From: Clostridia bacterium
GTDB taxonomy: Bacteria; Bacillota; Clostridia; Christensenellales; Aristaeellaceae
Assembly: GCA_017410455.1 (NCBI GenBank)
Contig: JAFQQT010000064.1
Location: forward strand, 1 to 55,620
Direction: 5' to 3'
DNA: 55,620 bases
Shown: in pieces, positions 41,883 to 50,254 of the stretch
Position numbering within the stretch: the stretch's first letter is position 1
How the letters are laid out: each line of letters begins with the position of its first letter
Notes under the pieces: model-generated
Seen by the model: only the letters and a program-made list of their open reading frames with translations
Told to the model about the DNA's origin: nothing
Database searches by the model: none
Translations under genes and position numbers: made by a program

Positions 41883-43655
41883 TTATTCCGCGGGGACGAA
41901 GTGCATCATCATCGCGCCGTAGTAGTCCATGTCGAAGCCGGCGTCGGTGGGCGTGCAGTTGAAGGGGGTGCCGTAGTAATCGATGGCGTGGATCCCGTCG
42001 GCCACGCTGTAGGGCAGGGCGGTGACGGTGAAGCCCGCGAGGGTGAAATCTGCCGTGCCGTTCGCGTGGAAGATGACGGCGTATTCCGCGCCCAGGGTGG
42101 CGGCGTCCATGGTGAAGCCGGCGGTGGTGTAGGTCTTGCAGACGTACTTGGCCTCCAGGACGATCGCGCCGCTGGCGGATGCGGCGGGCGCGCCGTTGGC
42201 GGGGGCTTCAGCCGCCGGGGTGGAACCGGCCAGCGGGTACAGCCCGGGCGTCCAATTGGCGTACTCATCCTGGCTGAAGATCATGTAGCCGCCGGCCTCG
42301 GTGCCGTACTGCAGGTACACATCCCATTCATCGCCCACGATGAACATGGCCATGCCGCTCTCGCCGAAGCGGATGACGCCGTCCTCCTCGTACCAGCTGC
42401 CGTACTCGTCGGCAATGCCGGAGAGGGTGCCGCTGTAGTCGGAATACAGCGCCAGCTCGCCCGTCACGCCGAGGGCGCGCAGGTCGCCCGTCAGGCCGCC
42501 GGTGGCCACATAGCACAGGTACCATGTACCCACGAAGGGCTGATGGCCCTCGGTCATGTGGGAGAGGTCTTCCTCCTCCCAGTCGGAGGCGGCGCCCATC
42601 ATCTGCAGCAGGGCCAGCCACTGCTCCAACTCGGAGGGCTCGGTGAAGCCGAAGGGGTTCTCCTCGCCCAGGCGGGCGAAGATCATTTCGCCCTCTGCAT
42701 CGGCCATGACCAGCAGGCCGTCGTCGGTGAGGGTGAGGGCGATATCTGCGATGACGGCAGCGCCGTCCTGTACGGCCCAGCTGACGGTTTCGGTCTCGCC
42801 GTCTTCCTCCAGCAGTGCCAGGCCCTCCTCAAAGAAGGTGATGTTCATCTGGATGCCGAAGAGGGCGGGGTTCATGGTTTCGCCGTCCAGGGTGATGGCG
42901 GCCAGGTACCAGTCGCCCAGGAAAGGGGCGCTCTCCTCAGCCGTGGGGACGGGCAGGTCGGAACCGACGACGTCGGACGCGCCGGATACCTCGGGAGCGT
43001 CGGAAACGTCGGCAGGCTCCTCTTTCTCCACCACGCGGGTGAAGACCATCGAGTCGCCTTCCTGATCGAAGATGAGCTGGTCGTTCTCCTCATCGATATA
43101 GAGGACGTCAAACTCGACGATGGCAAAGCCGTTGTCCACATACCAGGTGGTGGTGTAGGGCTCCCAGCCGTCATCGGAAACGGCGGTGCCGTCCTCGTGG
43201 AAGGTGAGGGTCATGGTCACGCCGAGGAGCGCCGGGTCGATCTCCTCGCCCTCCATGATGAGGGCGGTGAGCTGCCACTGGCCGAAGTAGGGTTCGCCCT
43301 CCTCGCCAACAGGCTCTGCGCCCAGCAGCAGGGCGGGATCGGTCGTGGGCAGGAAGCCTTCGCGGGCGAAGATCATCCAGCCATCGGAGACGCTCAGGGT
43401 GTTTTCGTCCAGCAGCTCCATGGGGGAGTTGTACCACATGCCGTCGCCGAAGCGATAGCCGTCATCGGTCAGGCTCCAGGTGGTGTCCATCTCCGTGCCG
43501 TCGTAGTAGACCATGGTGGCGGTGCCGTCCAGGCGGATGGTGAGGGTGCCGTAGCCCTCGGTCTCGATCCAGGTGCCCACACAGGTACTGTTATCCTCGG
43601 CGAAGGCGGGGATGCACAGCAGCAGGCAGATGAGAATCAGCAGGAAACGCTTCAT
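41883..43655 (-). CDS. Secreted protein with five lipocalin-like modules
   Basis: A 590-residue, strongly acidic exported protein of unknown function. The signal peptide (1-20) ends AFA before EDNS. Modules start near CVGTWIETEGYGTLTIRLDGTA (25), YFGQWQLTALIMEGEEIDPALLGV (125), FLGDWYLAAITLDGETMNPALFGI (245), FVGTWYLCYVATGGL (372) and VCKTYTTAGFTMDAATLGAEY (505). The last has lost the GxW. Each has the same strand order and ends in MIFAR/MVFTR/MIFSQ-like hydrophobic strands. Pro/Ala/Ser linkers separate some of them. The ATG at 43655 has AAAGGAGGT 8 bases upstream. The gene follows the MATE exporter gene on the same strand after 61 bases, so they may be co-transcribed. Confidence 0.72.
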   Translation of the reverse strand: MKRFLLILICLLLCIPAFAEDNSTCVGTWIETEGYGTLTIRLDGTATMVYYDGTEMDTTWSLTDDGYRFGDGMWYNSPMELLDENTLSVSDGWMIFAREGFLPTTDPALLLGAEPVGEEGEPYFGQWQLTALIMEGEEIDPALLGVTMTLTFHEDGTAVSDDGWEPYTTTWYVDNGFAIVEFDVLYIDEENDQLIFDQEGDSMVFTRVVEKEEPADVSDAPEVSGASDVVGSDLPVPTAEESAPFLGDWYLAAITLDGETMNPALFGIQMNITFFEEGLALLEEDGETETVSWAVQDGAAVIADIALTLTDDGLLVMADAEGEMIFARLGEENPFGFTEPSELEQWLALLQMMGAASDWEEEDLSHMTEGHQPFVGTWYLCYVATGGLTGDLRALGVTGELALYSDYSGTLSGIADEYGSWYEEDGVIRFGESGMAMFIVGDEWDVYLQYGTEAGGYMIFSQDEYANWTPGLYPLAGSTPAAEAPANGAPAASASGAIVLEAKYVCKTYTTAGFTMDAATLGAEYAVIFHANGTADFTLAGFTVTALPYSVADGIHAIDYYGTPFNCTPTDAGFDMDYYGAMMMHFVPAE

Positions 43656-43716
43656 GGGATGACCTCCTTTGCGAATGCGGGGTTGTATGTGTTCGGGCGT
43701 CTGCCCGGGAGGGGCG

Positions 43717-45171
43717 TCAGTTGTCACCGGGGGCGGCGATGGCGGGCTCCGGCAGCGGCTTGTCCTCCATCCTGGCGAACTGTCGCAGGATGCTCTGGAC
43801 GATGATGATGGTCAGCCCCAGGGAGAGCACGTCGGCGATGGGCTGGGCGATCTGCACGCCGGTGAGGCCAAAGAGCGGCGGCAGGATCAGCAGCGCGGGG
43901 ATCAGGAACAGACCCTGGCGGCTGATGGAGATGAGCATCGACCGCACGCCGTAGCCGATGGACTGGGTGAACATGTTGCTCATGACGATGAAGCCCCACA
44001 GGGGGATGGTCGTCAGGTGGCAGCGCAGGGCGAAGGCGCCGATGTCAATGGCCATGGGGTCATCGCGGCGGAAGGCGGTGAGGATGGGCGTGGCGATGAG
44101 GAATGCGCCGAAGCCCAGCACCAGCAGGATCACCGTCGTCACCTTCACGCAGAACCAGAGGGCGCGGCGCACGCGGCTGTACTGCCCCGCGCCGTAGTTG
44201 AAGGAGCACACCGGCTGGAAGCCCTGGCCGAAGCCGATGACGGTGGAATTGACGAACATGACGATCTTGCTGACGATGGACATGGCCGCGATGGCGGCGG
44301 TCTGCATCACGGGGTCGACGTAGAACTTGACGGAGTTGTTCAGCAGGATGGTCGAGATGCTGGCGATGCCCTGACGGCCCAGGGAGGGCAGGCCGTTGTT
44401 GAGGATGCGGCCATACATGCGGCGCGTGGGGCGGAAGTGGCGGGGCAGGACGGAGATGGTGTCGCTGCGCAGGTTGCTCTGGGCCAGGAGGATAAAGAAG
44501 CTGACCGCCTGGGAGATGGCCGTGGCCACGGCGGCGCCGGCGGTCTTCATCCCGAAGCCGAAGGGCAGCGCGAAGCCCAGGCCGATGTCCGTGCCCGCCT
44601 CGAAGATGAAGATGGGGTCCAGGACCATGTTCAGGATGCCGCCGGTGGTGATGCCCACCATGCCGTAGGTGGCCAGGCCCTGGAAGCGCAGCATGTTGTT
44701 GAGCACAAAGCTGCCCATCATGAAGGGGGCGGCATAGAAGATATAGGTGGCGTAGGCCTTGGCGTAGGGGAGGATGTCCTCGGTGGCGCCGAGGATGGGC
44801 ACGATGAAGTCCAACGTCATGAGGCCCAGGATCATGATGACCACGCCCGTCATCAGCGCGGTGAAGAAGCCCACGGAGGCATAGCGGCTGGCCTCCTCCT
44901 GATCGCCGCGCCCCAGCGCCTGGCTGAGGTTGGTGCCCGTGCCCATGCCCAGGGTGAAGGACACGGCCTGAATGATGGCCATCACCGAAAACACCACGCC
45001 CACCGCGCCGGAGGCCGCCGTATCCAGCTGGGAAACGAAGAAGGTGTCCGCAGCGTTGTAGATGGTGGTGATGAGCATCGATATAATGGTGGGGACTGCC
45101 AGCTTCGGGATGATGCGCTCCACCGGGTCATGGAGCATCATGTGCTGCCGCTGGGCGGGAGTCATTTTCAT
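43717..45171 (-). CDS. MATE-family efflux transporter
   Basis: A 484-residue, 12-helix multidrug/toxin exporter that uses an ion gradient. The N-terminus carries PVERIIPKLAVPTIISMLITTIYNAADTFFVSQL, the family signature with the conserved Asn/Asp pair. Helix 2-3 shows LGMGTGTNLSQALGRGDQEEA, and the pseudo-symmetric second half restarts at ILNNGLPSLGRQGIASISTILLNNS, with GFGQGFQPVCSFNYGAGQYSRVRRAL near 330. It resembles the DinF/NorM-like clostridial group. Substrate unknown. The ribosome binding site (AGAAAGGT) is rather far from the first ATG, so the ATG two codons later is also possible. Confidence 0.93.
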   Translation of the reverse strand: MKMTPAQRQHMMLHDPVERIIPKLAVPTIISMLITTIYNAADTFFVSQLDTAASGAVGVVFSVMAIIQAVSFTLGMGTGTNLSQALGRGDQEEASRYASVGFFTALMTGVVIMILGLMTLDFIVPILGATEDILPYAKAYATYIFYAAPFMMGSFVLNNMLRFQGLATYGMVGITTGGILNMVLDPIFIFEAGTDIGLGFALPFGFGMKTAGAAVATAISQAVSFFILLAQSNLRSDTISVLPRHFRPTRRMYGRILNNGLPSLGRQGIASISTILLNNSVKFYVDPVMQTAAIAAMSIVSKIVMFVNSTVIGFGQGFQPVCSFNYGAGQYSRVRRALWFCVKVTTVILLVLGFGAFLIATPILTAFRRDDPMAIDIGAFALRCHLTTIPLWGFIVMSNMFTQSIGYGVRSMLISISRQGLFLIPALLILPPLFGLTGVQIAQPIADVLSLGLTIIIVQSILRQFARMEDKPLPEPAIAAPGDN

Positions 45172-45261
45172 GGCGGGTCAGACCTTTCTTGATAGCGTGC
45201 GATTGAATATTATATATTCGACGGTGAAGGAGCGGAATCCTGCATGGGAGGAGCGGGGGAG

Positions 45262-45346
45262 GAATTAGTGAATAGTGAAGTCGCTGCGCTGGTGAATAGT
45301 GAGAAGTAAGAGTGCGCTCCGCCATCTCACTATTCACTTATCGCCC
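45262..45346. repeat. Palindromic element E (GTGAATAGTGA type)
   Basis: Direct and inverted copies of GTGAATAGTGA (about 45268 and 45291) and TCACTATTCAC (about 45327-45341) form an imperfect palindrome with a GC-rich middle. Organisation resembles the ATTCATAATTC elements, but the unit sequence differs and it does not abut a stop codon. The other part of the 237-base gap holds the azlD terminator. Confidence 0.5.
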
Positions 45347-45366
45347 CCCTGTCCACGTGCTCTTCC

Positions 45367-45404
45367 CCAAAAGGTTGCCGCCCTCCCTTTCCGGAGGACG
45401 GCAA
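45367..45404 (-). terminator. azlCD terminator
   Basis: TTGCCGCCCTCC (45375-45386) pairs with GGAGGACGGCAA (45393-45404) with one mismatch. On the minus strand it is followed by CCTTTTGG, 5 bases after the azlD stop. Confidence 0.75.
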
Positions 45405-45408
45405 TCCC

Positions 45409-45732
45409 TCAAATCAGCAGAAGCAGCCCCTGCGCCGCGGCCACGCCGCAGCACGCGGCGATAGCGACCGTCAGCAGCCCGTGGCCGCGCCATGCCATCA
45501 CGACCGCGACCACAAGGCCCGCCGCAGCGGTGCGGATATCTCCGGTGGACTCCAGCACGCCGGGGATGGTCATCGCCGCCAGGACGGCGTAGGGAACGTA
45601 GTGCAGGAAGGACTTGATGAAGACGGACTTGATCTCCCTGCGGAAGACCGTCAGCGGCAGCATGCGGATCAGGTAGGTGACGCCCGCCATCACCGCGAGG
45701 TAGAGGAAATACGTCGGCCAGGTGAGGGTCAT
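45409..45732 (-). CDS. azlD: Branched-chain amino acid exporter small subunit, AzlD
   Basis: A 107-residue membrane protein with four hydrophobic segments (YFLYLAVMAGVTYLIRMLP; VFIKSFLHYVPYAVLAAMTIPGVL; TAAAGLVVAVVMAWRG; LTVAIAACCGVAAAQGLLLL). The AzlD hallmarks TYLIRMLP and YVPYAVLAAMTIP are present. It works with AzlC to export branched-chain amino acids or analogues. Its ATG overlaps the azlC stop by 4 bases (ATGA), so the two are translationally coupled. The longer frame through azlC in another phase is not coding. Confidence 0.9.
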   Translation of the reverse strand: MTLTWPTYFLYLAVMAGVTYLIRMLPLTVFRREIKSVFIKSFLHYVPYAVLAAMTIPGVLESTGDIRTAAAGLVVAVVMAWRGHGLLTVAIAACCGVAAAQGLLLLI

Positions 45733-46463
45733 GCGGCCACCTCCGTTCCGTCTGCGGGCGCATCCTTCATGGGGAAGAGCAGCGCACCCACCGTGGCGGC
45801 CACCACCGCGCAGATGATGACCACGAAGCCGCCGGACACCGCGTTCAGGCCGGGGATGTAGCGGAAGGCCACGCTGATGGCGATGGCGATGAGCGCCACG
45901 ATGGCGATGGCCTTTTCCTTGCGGGCCGGGGGGATCACGATGGCGATGAACATGCCGTAGATGGCGATGCCCAGGGCACCCGTGATAAAGGCCGGCAGGA
46001 TCGCGCCAGCCGCCGCGCCCAGGAGCGTGCCCAGCGACCAGCCGATGTAGGGCATCACCATCAGGCCGTAGAGGTAGTGGTGGTGCAGCTTTTCCGGCTG
46101 GGAGGCGGCGACGGCGAAGATCTCGTCCGTGTTGGCAAAGGAGAAGAGCATGCGGCGGGGCGTGTTCATCGTCGGGCCCAGCTTCTGCGTCAGGGACAGG
46201 CCCATCAGCGCGTAGCGCAGGTTGATGATGAACTGGGTCAGGGCCATCTCTATCAGCCCGGAGGCCAACGCCGCCTGAGAGACCATCACCTGCAGGCCGG
46301 CCAGCTGGCCCGCGCTGGTCAGGTTGGTCATGGAGATCAGCAGCGCCTGCAATATGGTCAGGCCGCTGTCGGTGCACTGGGTACCGAAGGCGAAGGACAC
46401 GGACAGGTAGCCCAGGCCGATGGGCAGGCCGTGCTTCAGGCCCTTCATAAAGAGCTTGTTCAT
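45729..46463 (-). CDS. azlC: Branched-chain amino acid exporter large subunit, AzlC
   Basis: A 244-residue membrane protein of the AzlC family. Signature stretches: KHGLPIGLGYLSVSFAFG (near 9), NLTSAGQLAGL (near 47), QFIINLRYALMGLSLTQKL (near 76) and the DEIFAV segment (near 113). These match the usual 'SAGQFA/INLRY' pattern. Several membrane helices follow. ATG at 46463 is chosen because MNKLFMKGL is the typical N-terminus. A weak GAGG lies about 12 bases upstream. An in-frame ATG 16 codons earlier is less likely. Confidence 0.9.
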   Translation of the reverse strand: MNKLFMKGLKHGLPIGLGYLSVSFAFGTQCTDSGLTILQALLISMTNLTSAGQLAGLQVMVSQAALASGLIEMALTQFIINLRYALMGLSLTQKLGPTMNTPRRMLFSFANTDEIFAVAASQPEKLHHHYLYGLMVMPYIGWSLGTLLGAAAGAILPAFITGALGIAIYGMFIAIVIPPARKEKAIAIVALIAIAISVAFRYIPGLNAVSGGFVVIICAVVAATVGALLFPMKDAPADGTEVAA

Positions 46464-46569
46464 GGGGAGTCGCCTCGATTCGTGGATTTTGAACAAGTAC
46501 CATCCTACCACGGTCGGGCGGAAGAGTCAACAGGTTCGGTGGATCGGAGAAGGGGATTGTATACAGCGA

Positions 46570-46598
46570 TTGACATGGGAAGGAGGACATGATAGAAT
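46570..46598 (+). promoter_or_regulatory. Promoter of the secreted peptidase gene
   Basis: Perfect TTGACA (46570-46575), 17 bases, TAGAAT (46593-46598), about 50 bases before the ATG at 46652. Confidence 0.7.
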
Positions 46599-46651
46599 TT
46601 CTGCAGAGGTATTGGAACAAAGAAGAGTGAAGCTGAAAGGATGAGTGTTTA

Positions 46652-47989
46652 ATGAAAAAACTGCTTGCGCTGCTGATCGTGCTGCTTTGTATTCCTTGTA
46701 TGGCCGGGGCGGAGGATTACTACCTCGTGTTCCACGGCGACTGGGATCGGATTGAGAGATCCTCCTATCAGGCCGAAATGGCGGCGATGTTTGAAACGAC
46801 CTACCCCCGGTTGTATGCGCGCTGGGGCCTGGGGGATGCGCCCACCACCATCCTTTTCAAAGCGGACAAGGATGATAAGGAGAGCGTGGCGTATTCCCAT
46901 GAGGATCATGTGGTCATCGCCGTGGATTATGCCAACCTCATGCCTTATGACATCGGCTGCATTTCCCATGAGCTGACGCACAGCGTGCAGCAGTATGGCG
47001 GCAAGCTGGTCTACGGCGGCGACGCCTGGTGGACGGAGAACCTGGCCAACTATGGCGGATTCCGCTATTATCACTGGGCGGACATCAGCCAGATGGAGCC
47101 TTCTTCGATGCAGGCGGAGGATTGGATGGACTGGGGTTACGCCCCCTACGGCAACTGCCAGTGGTTCTTTGCCTATATGGATTATCGCTATCCCACCACC
47201 ATGGATGAGCAGGGCCAGCTGCACTACGGCCTGATCGATTCCATCCACCGGCTGATCCGCGCCAATGAGGGGCCGGAGCTGGATGATGATCCCTATGACA
47301 CGCAAACGCCCATCAACCAGCTGGTGTATGCCATCACGGGGTATGAATGTATCGAGGCGCTGCGGCTGCGCTTTGTGCAGGAGCTGCAGGAAGGGACCTG
47401 GACCTTCACCGGCTTTGCGGATTATCCGGACAACTTCCTGACAGAAAATCTTCCTGGCGTGCCGAACCCGGAATATCCCAGCTGGGAGAATGCCGTGCAC
47501 AGAAGCAGCGCAGCCGAGGTTGTGGAAACCGTGACCAACGGAGAGAACCTGTGCCAGGGCGCGACCATTTTGGGTGCGACCGGCTTTGTCAATGAGAAGG
47601 AAGCGCCGGAATTGCTGGTGGATGGCGATTTCTATACAAAGTGGTGCGCCACGGAGTACGATGTGCTGGACATGCGCTACAGCATGGACGGAGCGAAGCA
47701 GTGGATCGCCATCGATCTGGGTGAGGAAAAGCAATTCAACACGTACACGATCGCCAATACCCGCACTGTGGAACCCTATTACGGCAACATGGTGCACTGG
47801 GAGCTGATGGTATCCAATGACGGGGAAACCTGGATGAGCGTGGACTATCAGACTTATTGCGATGCGGACCTGGTATCCTTTGACATCGGCCAGCAGAGCG
47901 CGCGCTATCTGCTGCTGAAGATCTACGATCCAGACAACGGGGAACGGGGAACCATTCGCCTGTATGAGCTGATGCTCTTCCAGCGTTGA
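46652..47989 (+). CDS. Secreted HELTH metallopeptidase with discoidin domain
   Basis: A 445-residue exported protein. The signal peptide (1-20) ends AGA before EDYY. Residues about 22-240 resemble the basic secretory protein (BSP) peptidase family: ISHELTHSVQQYGG places zinc ligands His106 and His110 with Glu107 as catalytic base, and WWTENLANYGGFRYY (126-140) matches the downstream family segment that probably supplies the third ligand. Residues about 295-445 form an F5/8-type-C (discoidin) module (LLVDGDFYTKWCATE; WIAIDLGEEKQFNTYTIANT; ARYLLLKIYDPDNGERGTIRLYEL), which usually binds carbohydrate. Together this suggests a secreted glycan-anchored protease. Substrate unknown. Monocistronic. 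AAAGGATGAGTGTTTA precedes the ATG, a modest site. Confidence 0.85.
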   Translation: MKKLLALLIVLLCIPCMAGAEDYYLVFHGDWDRIERSSYQAEMAAMFETTYPRLYARWGLGDAPTTILFKADKDDKESVAYSHEDHVVIAVDYANLMPYDIGCISHELTHSVQQYGGKLVYGGDAWWTENLANYGGFRYYHWADISQMEPSSMQAEDWMDWGYAPYGNCQWFFAYMDYRYPTTMDEQGQLHYGLIDSIHRLIRANEGPELDDDPYDTQTPINQLVYAITGYECIEALRLRFVQELQEGTWTFTGFADYPDNFLTENLPGVPNPEYPSWENAVHRSSAAEVVETVTNGENLCQGATILGATGFVNEKEAPELLVDGDFYTKWCATEYDVLDMRYSMDGAKQWIAIDLGEEKQFNTYTIANTRTVEPYYGNMVHWELMVSNDGETWMSVDYQTYCDADLVSFDIGQQSARYLLLKIYDPDNGERGTIRLYELMLFQR

Positions 47990-48012
47990 GCGGTCTGCTG
48001 AATATGTAGAAA

Positions 48013-48052
48013 ATACCCCCAAGGTGCTTCTGCGGAAGTTCCTTGGGGGTAT
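48013..48052. terminator. Terminator hairpin between convergent genes
   Basis: ATACCCCCAAGG (48013-48024) and CCTTGGGGGTAT (48041-48052) form a perfect 12-bp stem. The minus-strand side continues ATTTTC, so it fits best as the terminator of the UDG-like gene. On the plus side it has no T-run. Confidence 0.65.
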
Positions 48053-48123
48053 CTGCTGGTATAATGGGTGTATTTCAGGAAATCAGAAACGCTCCACGCC
48101 TTGCGCCGTGACCACGGCACAGC

Positions 48124-48723
48124 TCAGCGGATGATGTCTGCCATGGCGGCCAGATCCTCGGTGATCATGCGCACCTTGGACTTCTCGATCAGCAGATTCC
48201 CGCCGGTGATGATGTAGGAGGGGATGACGCGGATGCTGCCGTGATGGTATTCAGCGGCGCGCAGCTTGTACGTCGCGCCGGAGGGGATGACGTTCTTCTT
48301 CGTCGTCTTCCGGGCGATGCGGTTGTACATCTTCTTGGCCACGTCGCCGCACAGGAGGATGACCTGCACATTCGGGAAAAGCGCCAGCTCGGCCTCCAGC
48401 ACGGGGAGGCTTTCCTCGAAGGCGGCGGGGTCGATGGCATAGGCTGTCTTGGGCGTTTTGACCGCGTTGGTGATGTAAACGCCCATGGCGAGGACGTCGG
48501 CGATGCTGTGCACGTCGATTCCCGCCTGCTGAAACAGGGGAAGCACGGTGGTCGGGTATGCCTCGCTGCCGTCACCGCCGCCGTAGAAATCCTGCGCCGG
48601 GTCATCGGGTACGACCTCGTTGATGAGGACGGCGCGGACGGAGGCGGGGTCAAGGTCGACGTCGTTCAGTCGGATATGGTCGGGCAGCGAAAGCTGCGAC
48701 TGCAGGGCCTGACGGATGTTCAT
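48124..48723 (-). CDS. Uracil-DNA glycosylase-superfamily protein
   Basis: A 199-residue protein. VRAVLINEVVPDDPAQDFYG (29-48) matches the UDG-superfamily water-activating loop region, YITNAVKTPK (83-92) the second conserved strand, and VILLCGDVAKKMYNRI (120-135) the GDxAxxxL-type strand. The C-terminal part (IPSYIITGGNLLIEKSKVRMITEDLAAM) replaces the usual HPSP-type leucine loop, so uracil excision activity is uncertain. AGGAGG lies 7 bases before the ATG. It is 38 bases behind the pyrimidine-nucleoside phosphorylase gene on the same strand, a plausible operon. Confidence 0.7.
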   Translation of the reverse strand: MNIRQALQSQLSLPDHIRLNDVDLDPASVRAVLINEVVPDDPAQDFYGGGDGSEAYPTTVLPLFQQAGIDVHSIADVLAMGVYITNAVKTPKTAYAIDPAAFEESLPVLEAELALFPNVQVILLCGDVAKKMYNRIARKTTKKNVIPSGATYKLRAAEYHHGSIRVIPSYIITGGNLLIEKSKVRMITEDLAAMADIIR

Positions 48724-48740
48724 AAGCGGCCTCCTGACAC

Positions 48741-48770
48741 GGCAAATTCAATTCTTAATTCTTAATTGAG
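48741..48770. repeat. AT-rich half-palindrome F at the pdp stop codon
   Basis: AATTCAATTCTTAATTCTTAATT overlaps the minus-strand stop codon (48762-48764). It resembles one arm of the elements at 8881, 35468 and 37674. No second arm is seen before the UDG-like start. Confidence 0.4.
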
Positions 48771-50090
48771 TGTCTCTACGCCTTTGGCGGTGACGACGGC
48801 GTAGCACAGCGGGGGGCGGGCTACGGGTTCGTCGCCGATGGTGATGGCGGCGCGGATGGCGGCTTCGGCCTTGGCGGCGTCCGCCTCGCTGCGGGCGTAG
48901 AGGGTGCACAGGGTCGTGTCCGCCGTGACATGGTCGCCGATGCGCACGGGGAGGATATAGCCCACGGCGGGGTCGATCACGTCGGTCTTCTGCACGCGGC
49001 CGGCGCCCATGGCTTGGGCGGCGTAGCCCAGAGCCTCGGTGTCCATGGCGGCGATGTAGCCCTCGCGGCCCACCTTCACCTCGCGGATCAGGGCGGGCTG
49101 GGGCAGCTTCATCACATCATCCACGCAGGAGGCGTCGCCGCCCTGGGCGGTGATCATGGCGCGGAGCTTGCTGAGGCCTGCGCCGGAGTGCAGCGCGTCC
49201 ACCAGCATCGCGCGGGCGGCATCGGTGTCCTCCGCCTTGCCGCCAACTACCAGCATGTGGCTGCCCAGCAGCAGCGCCACCTCCAGCAGGTCGCCCCTGA
49301 CGCGGTTCGACAGCACGTCGATGGCCTCCTTGACCTCCAGGGCGTTGCCGATGTGGGTGCCCAGGGGCTGTCCCATGCCGGTGACGATGGCCCGCACGGG
49401 CTTCCCGGCCAGCTGGCCGATCTCTGCCATGGCTTTGGCCAGGGCGATGGCGTCCTCTACCGTCTCCATCAGCGCGCCGGAGCCGGTTTTCACGTCCAGC
49501 ACGATGGCGTCCGCGCCGGAGGCCAGCTTCTTGCTCATAATCGAGGAGGCGATCAGCGGCAGGCTGTCCACCGTGGCGGTCACGTCGCGCAGGGCGTAGA
49601 GGGTCTTGTCGGCCGGGGCGAGGGAGGCGGTCTGCCCGATCACGGCCAGGCCGATTTCGTTCACCTGATGGACGAACTGCTCCTCGGTGAGGCTCACGGT
49701 CAGGCCGGAGATGGACTCCATCTTGTCTAGCGTACCGCCGGTATGGCCCAGGCCGCGGCCGCTCATCTTGGCCACCGGCACGCCGCAGGCCGCCACCAGG
49801 GGCGCGAGGATGAGGGTCGTCGTGTCGCCCACGCCGCCGGTGGAGTGCTTGTCCACCTTGACGCCGGGGATGGCGCTCAGGTCGCACACATCGCCGGAGT
49901 CGCGCATGGCCAGGGTCAGGTCGGTGGTCTCCTGCGGGGTCATGCCGTTGAGGCGGATGGCCATCAGCAGCGCGGCCAGCTGATAATCGGGGATGGAGCC
50001 GTCCGCCGCGCCACGGGTGAAGAAGGCGATCTCCTCGCGGGAGAGGGTCTGCCCCAGCTTCTTTTTCGTGATGATTTCGATCATATTCAT
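48762..50090 (-). CDS. pdp: Pyrimidine-nucleoside phosphorylase
   Basis: A 442-residue phosphorylase that splits thymidine, uridine or deoxyuridine with phosphate into base and (deoxy)ribose 1-phosphate. The N-terminal helical domain (EIITKKKLGQTLSREEIAFF) precedes the family signature SGRGLGHTGGTLDKMESI (about 109-126) and the phosphate/nucleoside site KVDKHSTGGVGDTTTLILAPL (78-98). The C-terminal alpha/beta domain begins near VTMGEPLG-like QPLGTHIGNALEV. Length fits Pdp/DeoA (about 435-440). The ATG at 50090 has AAGGAG about 9 bases upstream. A second in-frame ATG two codons on is possible. Confidence 0.94.
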   Translation of the reverse strand: MNMIEIITKKKLGQTLSREEIAFFTRGAADGSIPDYQLAALLMAIRLNGMTPQETTDLTLAMRDSGDVCDLSAIPGVKVDKHSTGGVGDTTTLILAPLVAACGVPVAKMSGRGLGHTGGTLDKMESISGLTVSLTEEQFVHQVNEIGLAVIGQTASLAPADKTLYALRDVTATVDSLPLIASSIMSKKLASGADAIVLDVKTGSGALMETVEDAIALAKAMAEIGQLAGKPVRAIVTGMGQPLGTHIGNALEVKEAIDVLSNRVRGDLLEVALLLGSHMLVVGGKAEDTDAARAMLVDALHSGAGLSKLRAMITAQGGDASCVDDVMKLPQPALIREVKVGREGYIAAMDTEALGYAAQAMGAGRVQKTDVIDPAVGYILPVRIGDHVTADTTLCTLYARSEADAAKAEAAIRAAITIGDEPVARPPLCYAVVTAKGVETLN

Positions 50091-50126
50091 ATTTGTCCGC
50101 TCCTTTGCCGGAGAATGGTATGGTTC

Positions 50127-50155
50127 ATTATAGCACAGTCGTCGCCTGCGGGCAA
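50127..50155 (-). promoter_or_regulatory. pdp promoter
   Basis: On the minus strand TTGCCC (50155-50150), 17 bases, TATAAT (50132-50127), about 37 bases before the pdp start. Confidence 0.65.
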
Positions 50156-50205
50156 GGCAATATGAGAATCCTGCGCACGTGCGGCGTTGAAATGTGCTCA
50201 GAGGT

Positions 50206-50234
50206 TTGCCAAAGGGCGGATTTTCTGCTATACT
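50206..50234 (+). promoter_or_regulatory. Promoter of the ADP-ribosylglycohydrolase gene
   Basis: TTGCCA (50206-50211), 17 bases, TATACT (50229-50234) with an upstream TG (extended -10), about 20 bases before the start. It may drive the whole run of five genes to mnmA. Confidence 0.65.
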
Positions 50235-50254
50235 GTACCGTAAGGAAAGGATGG

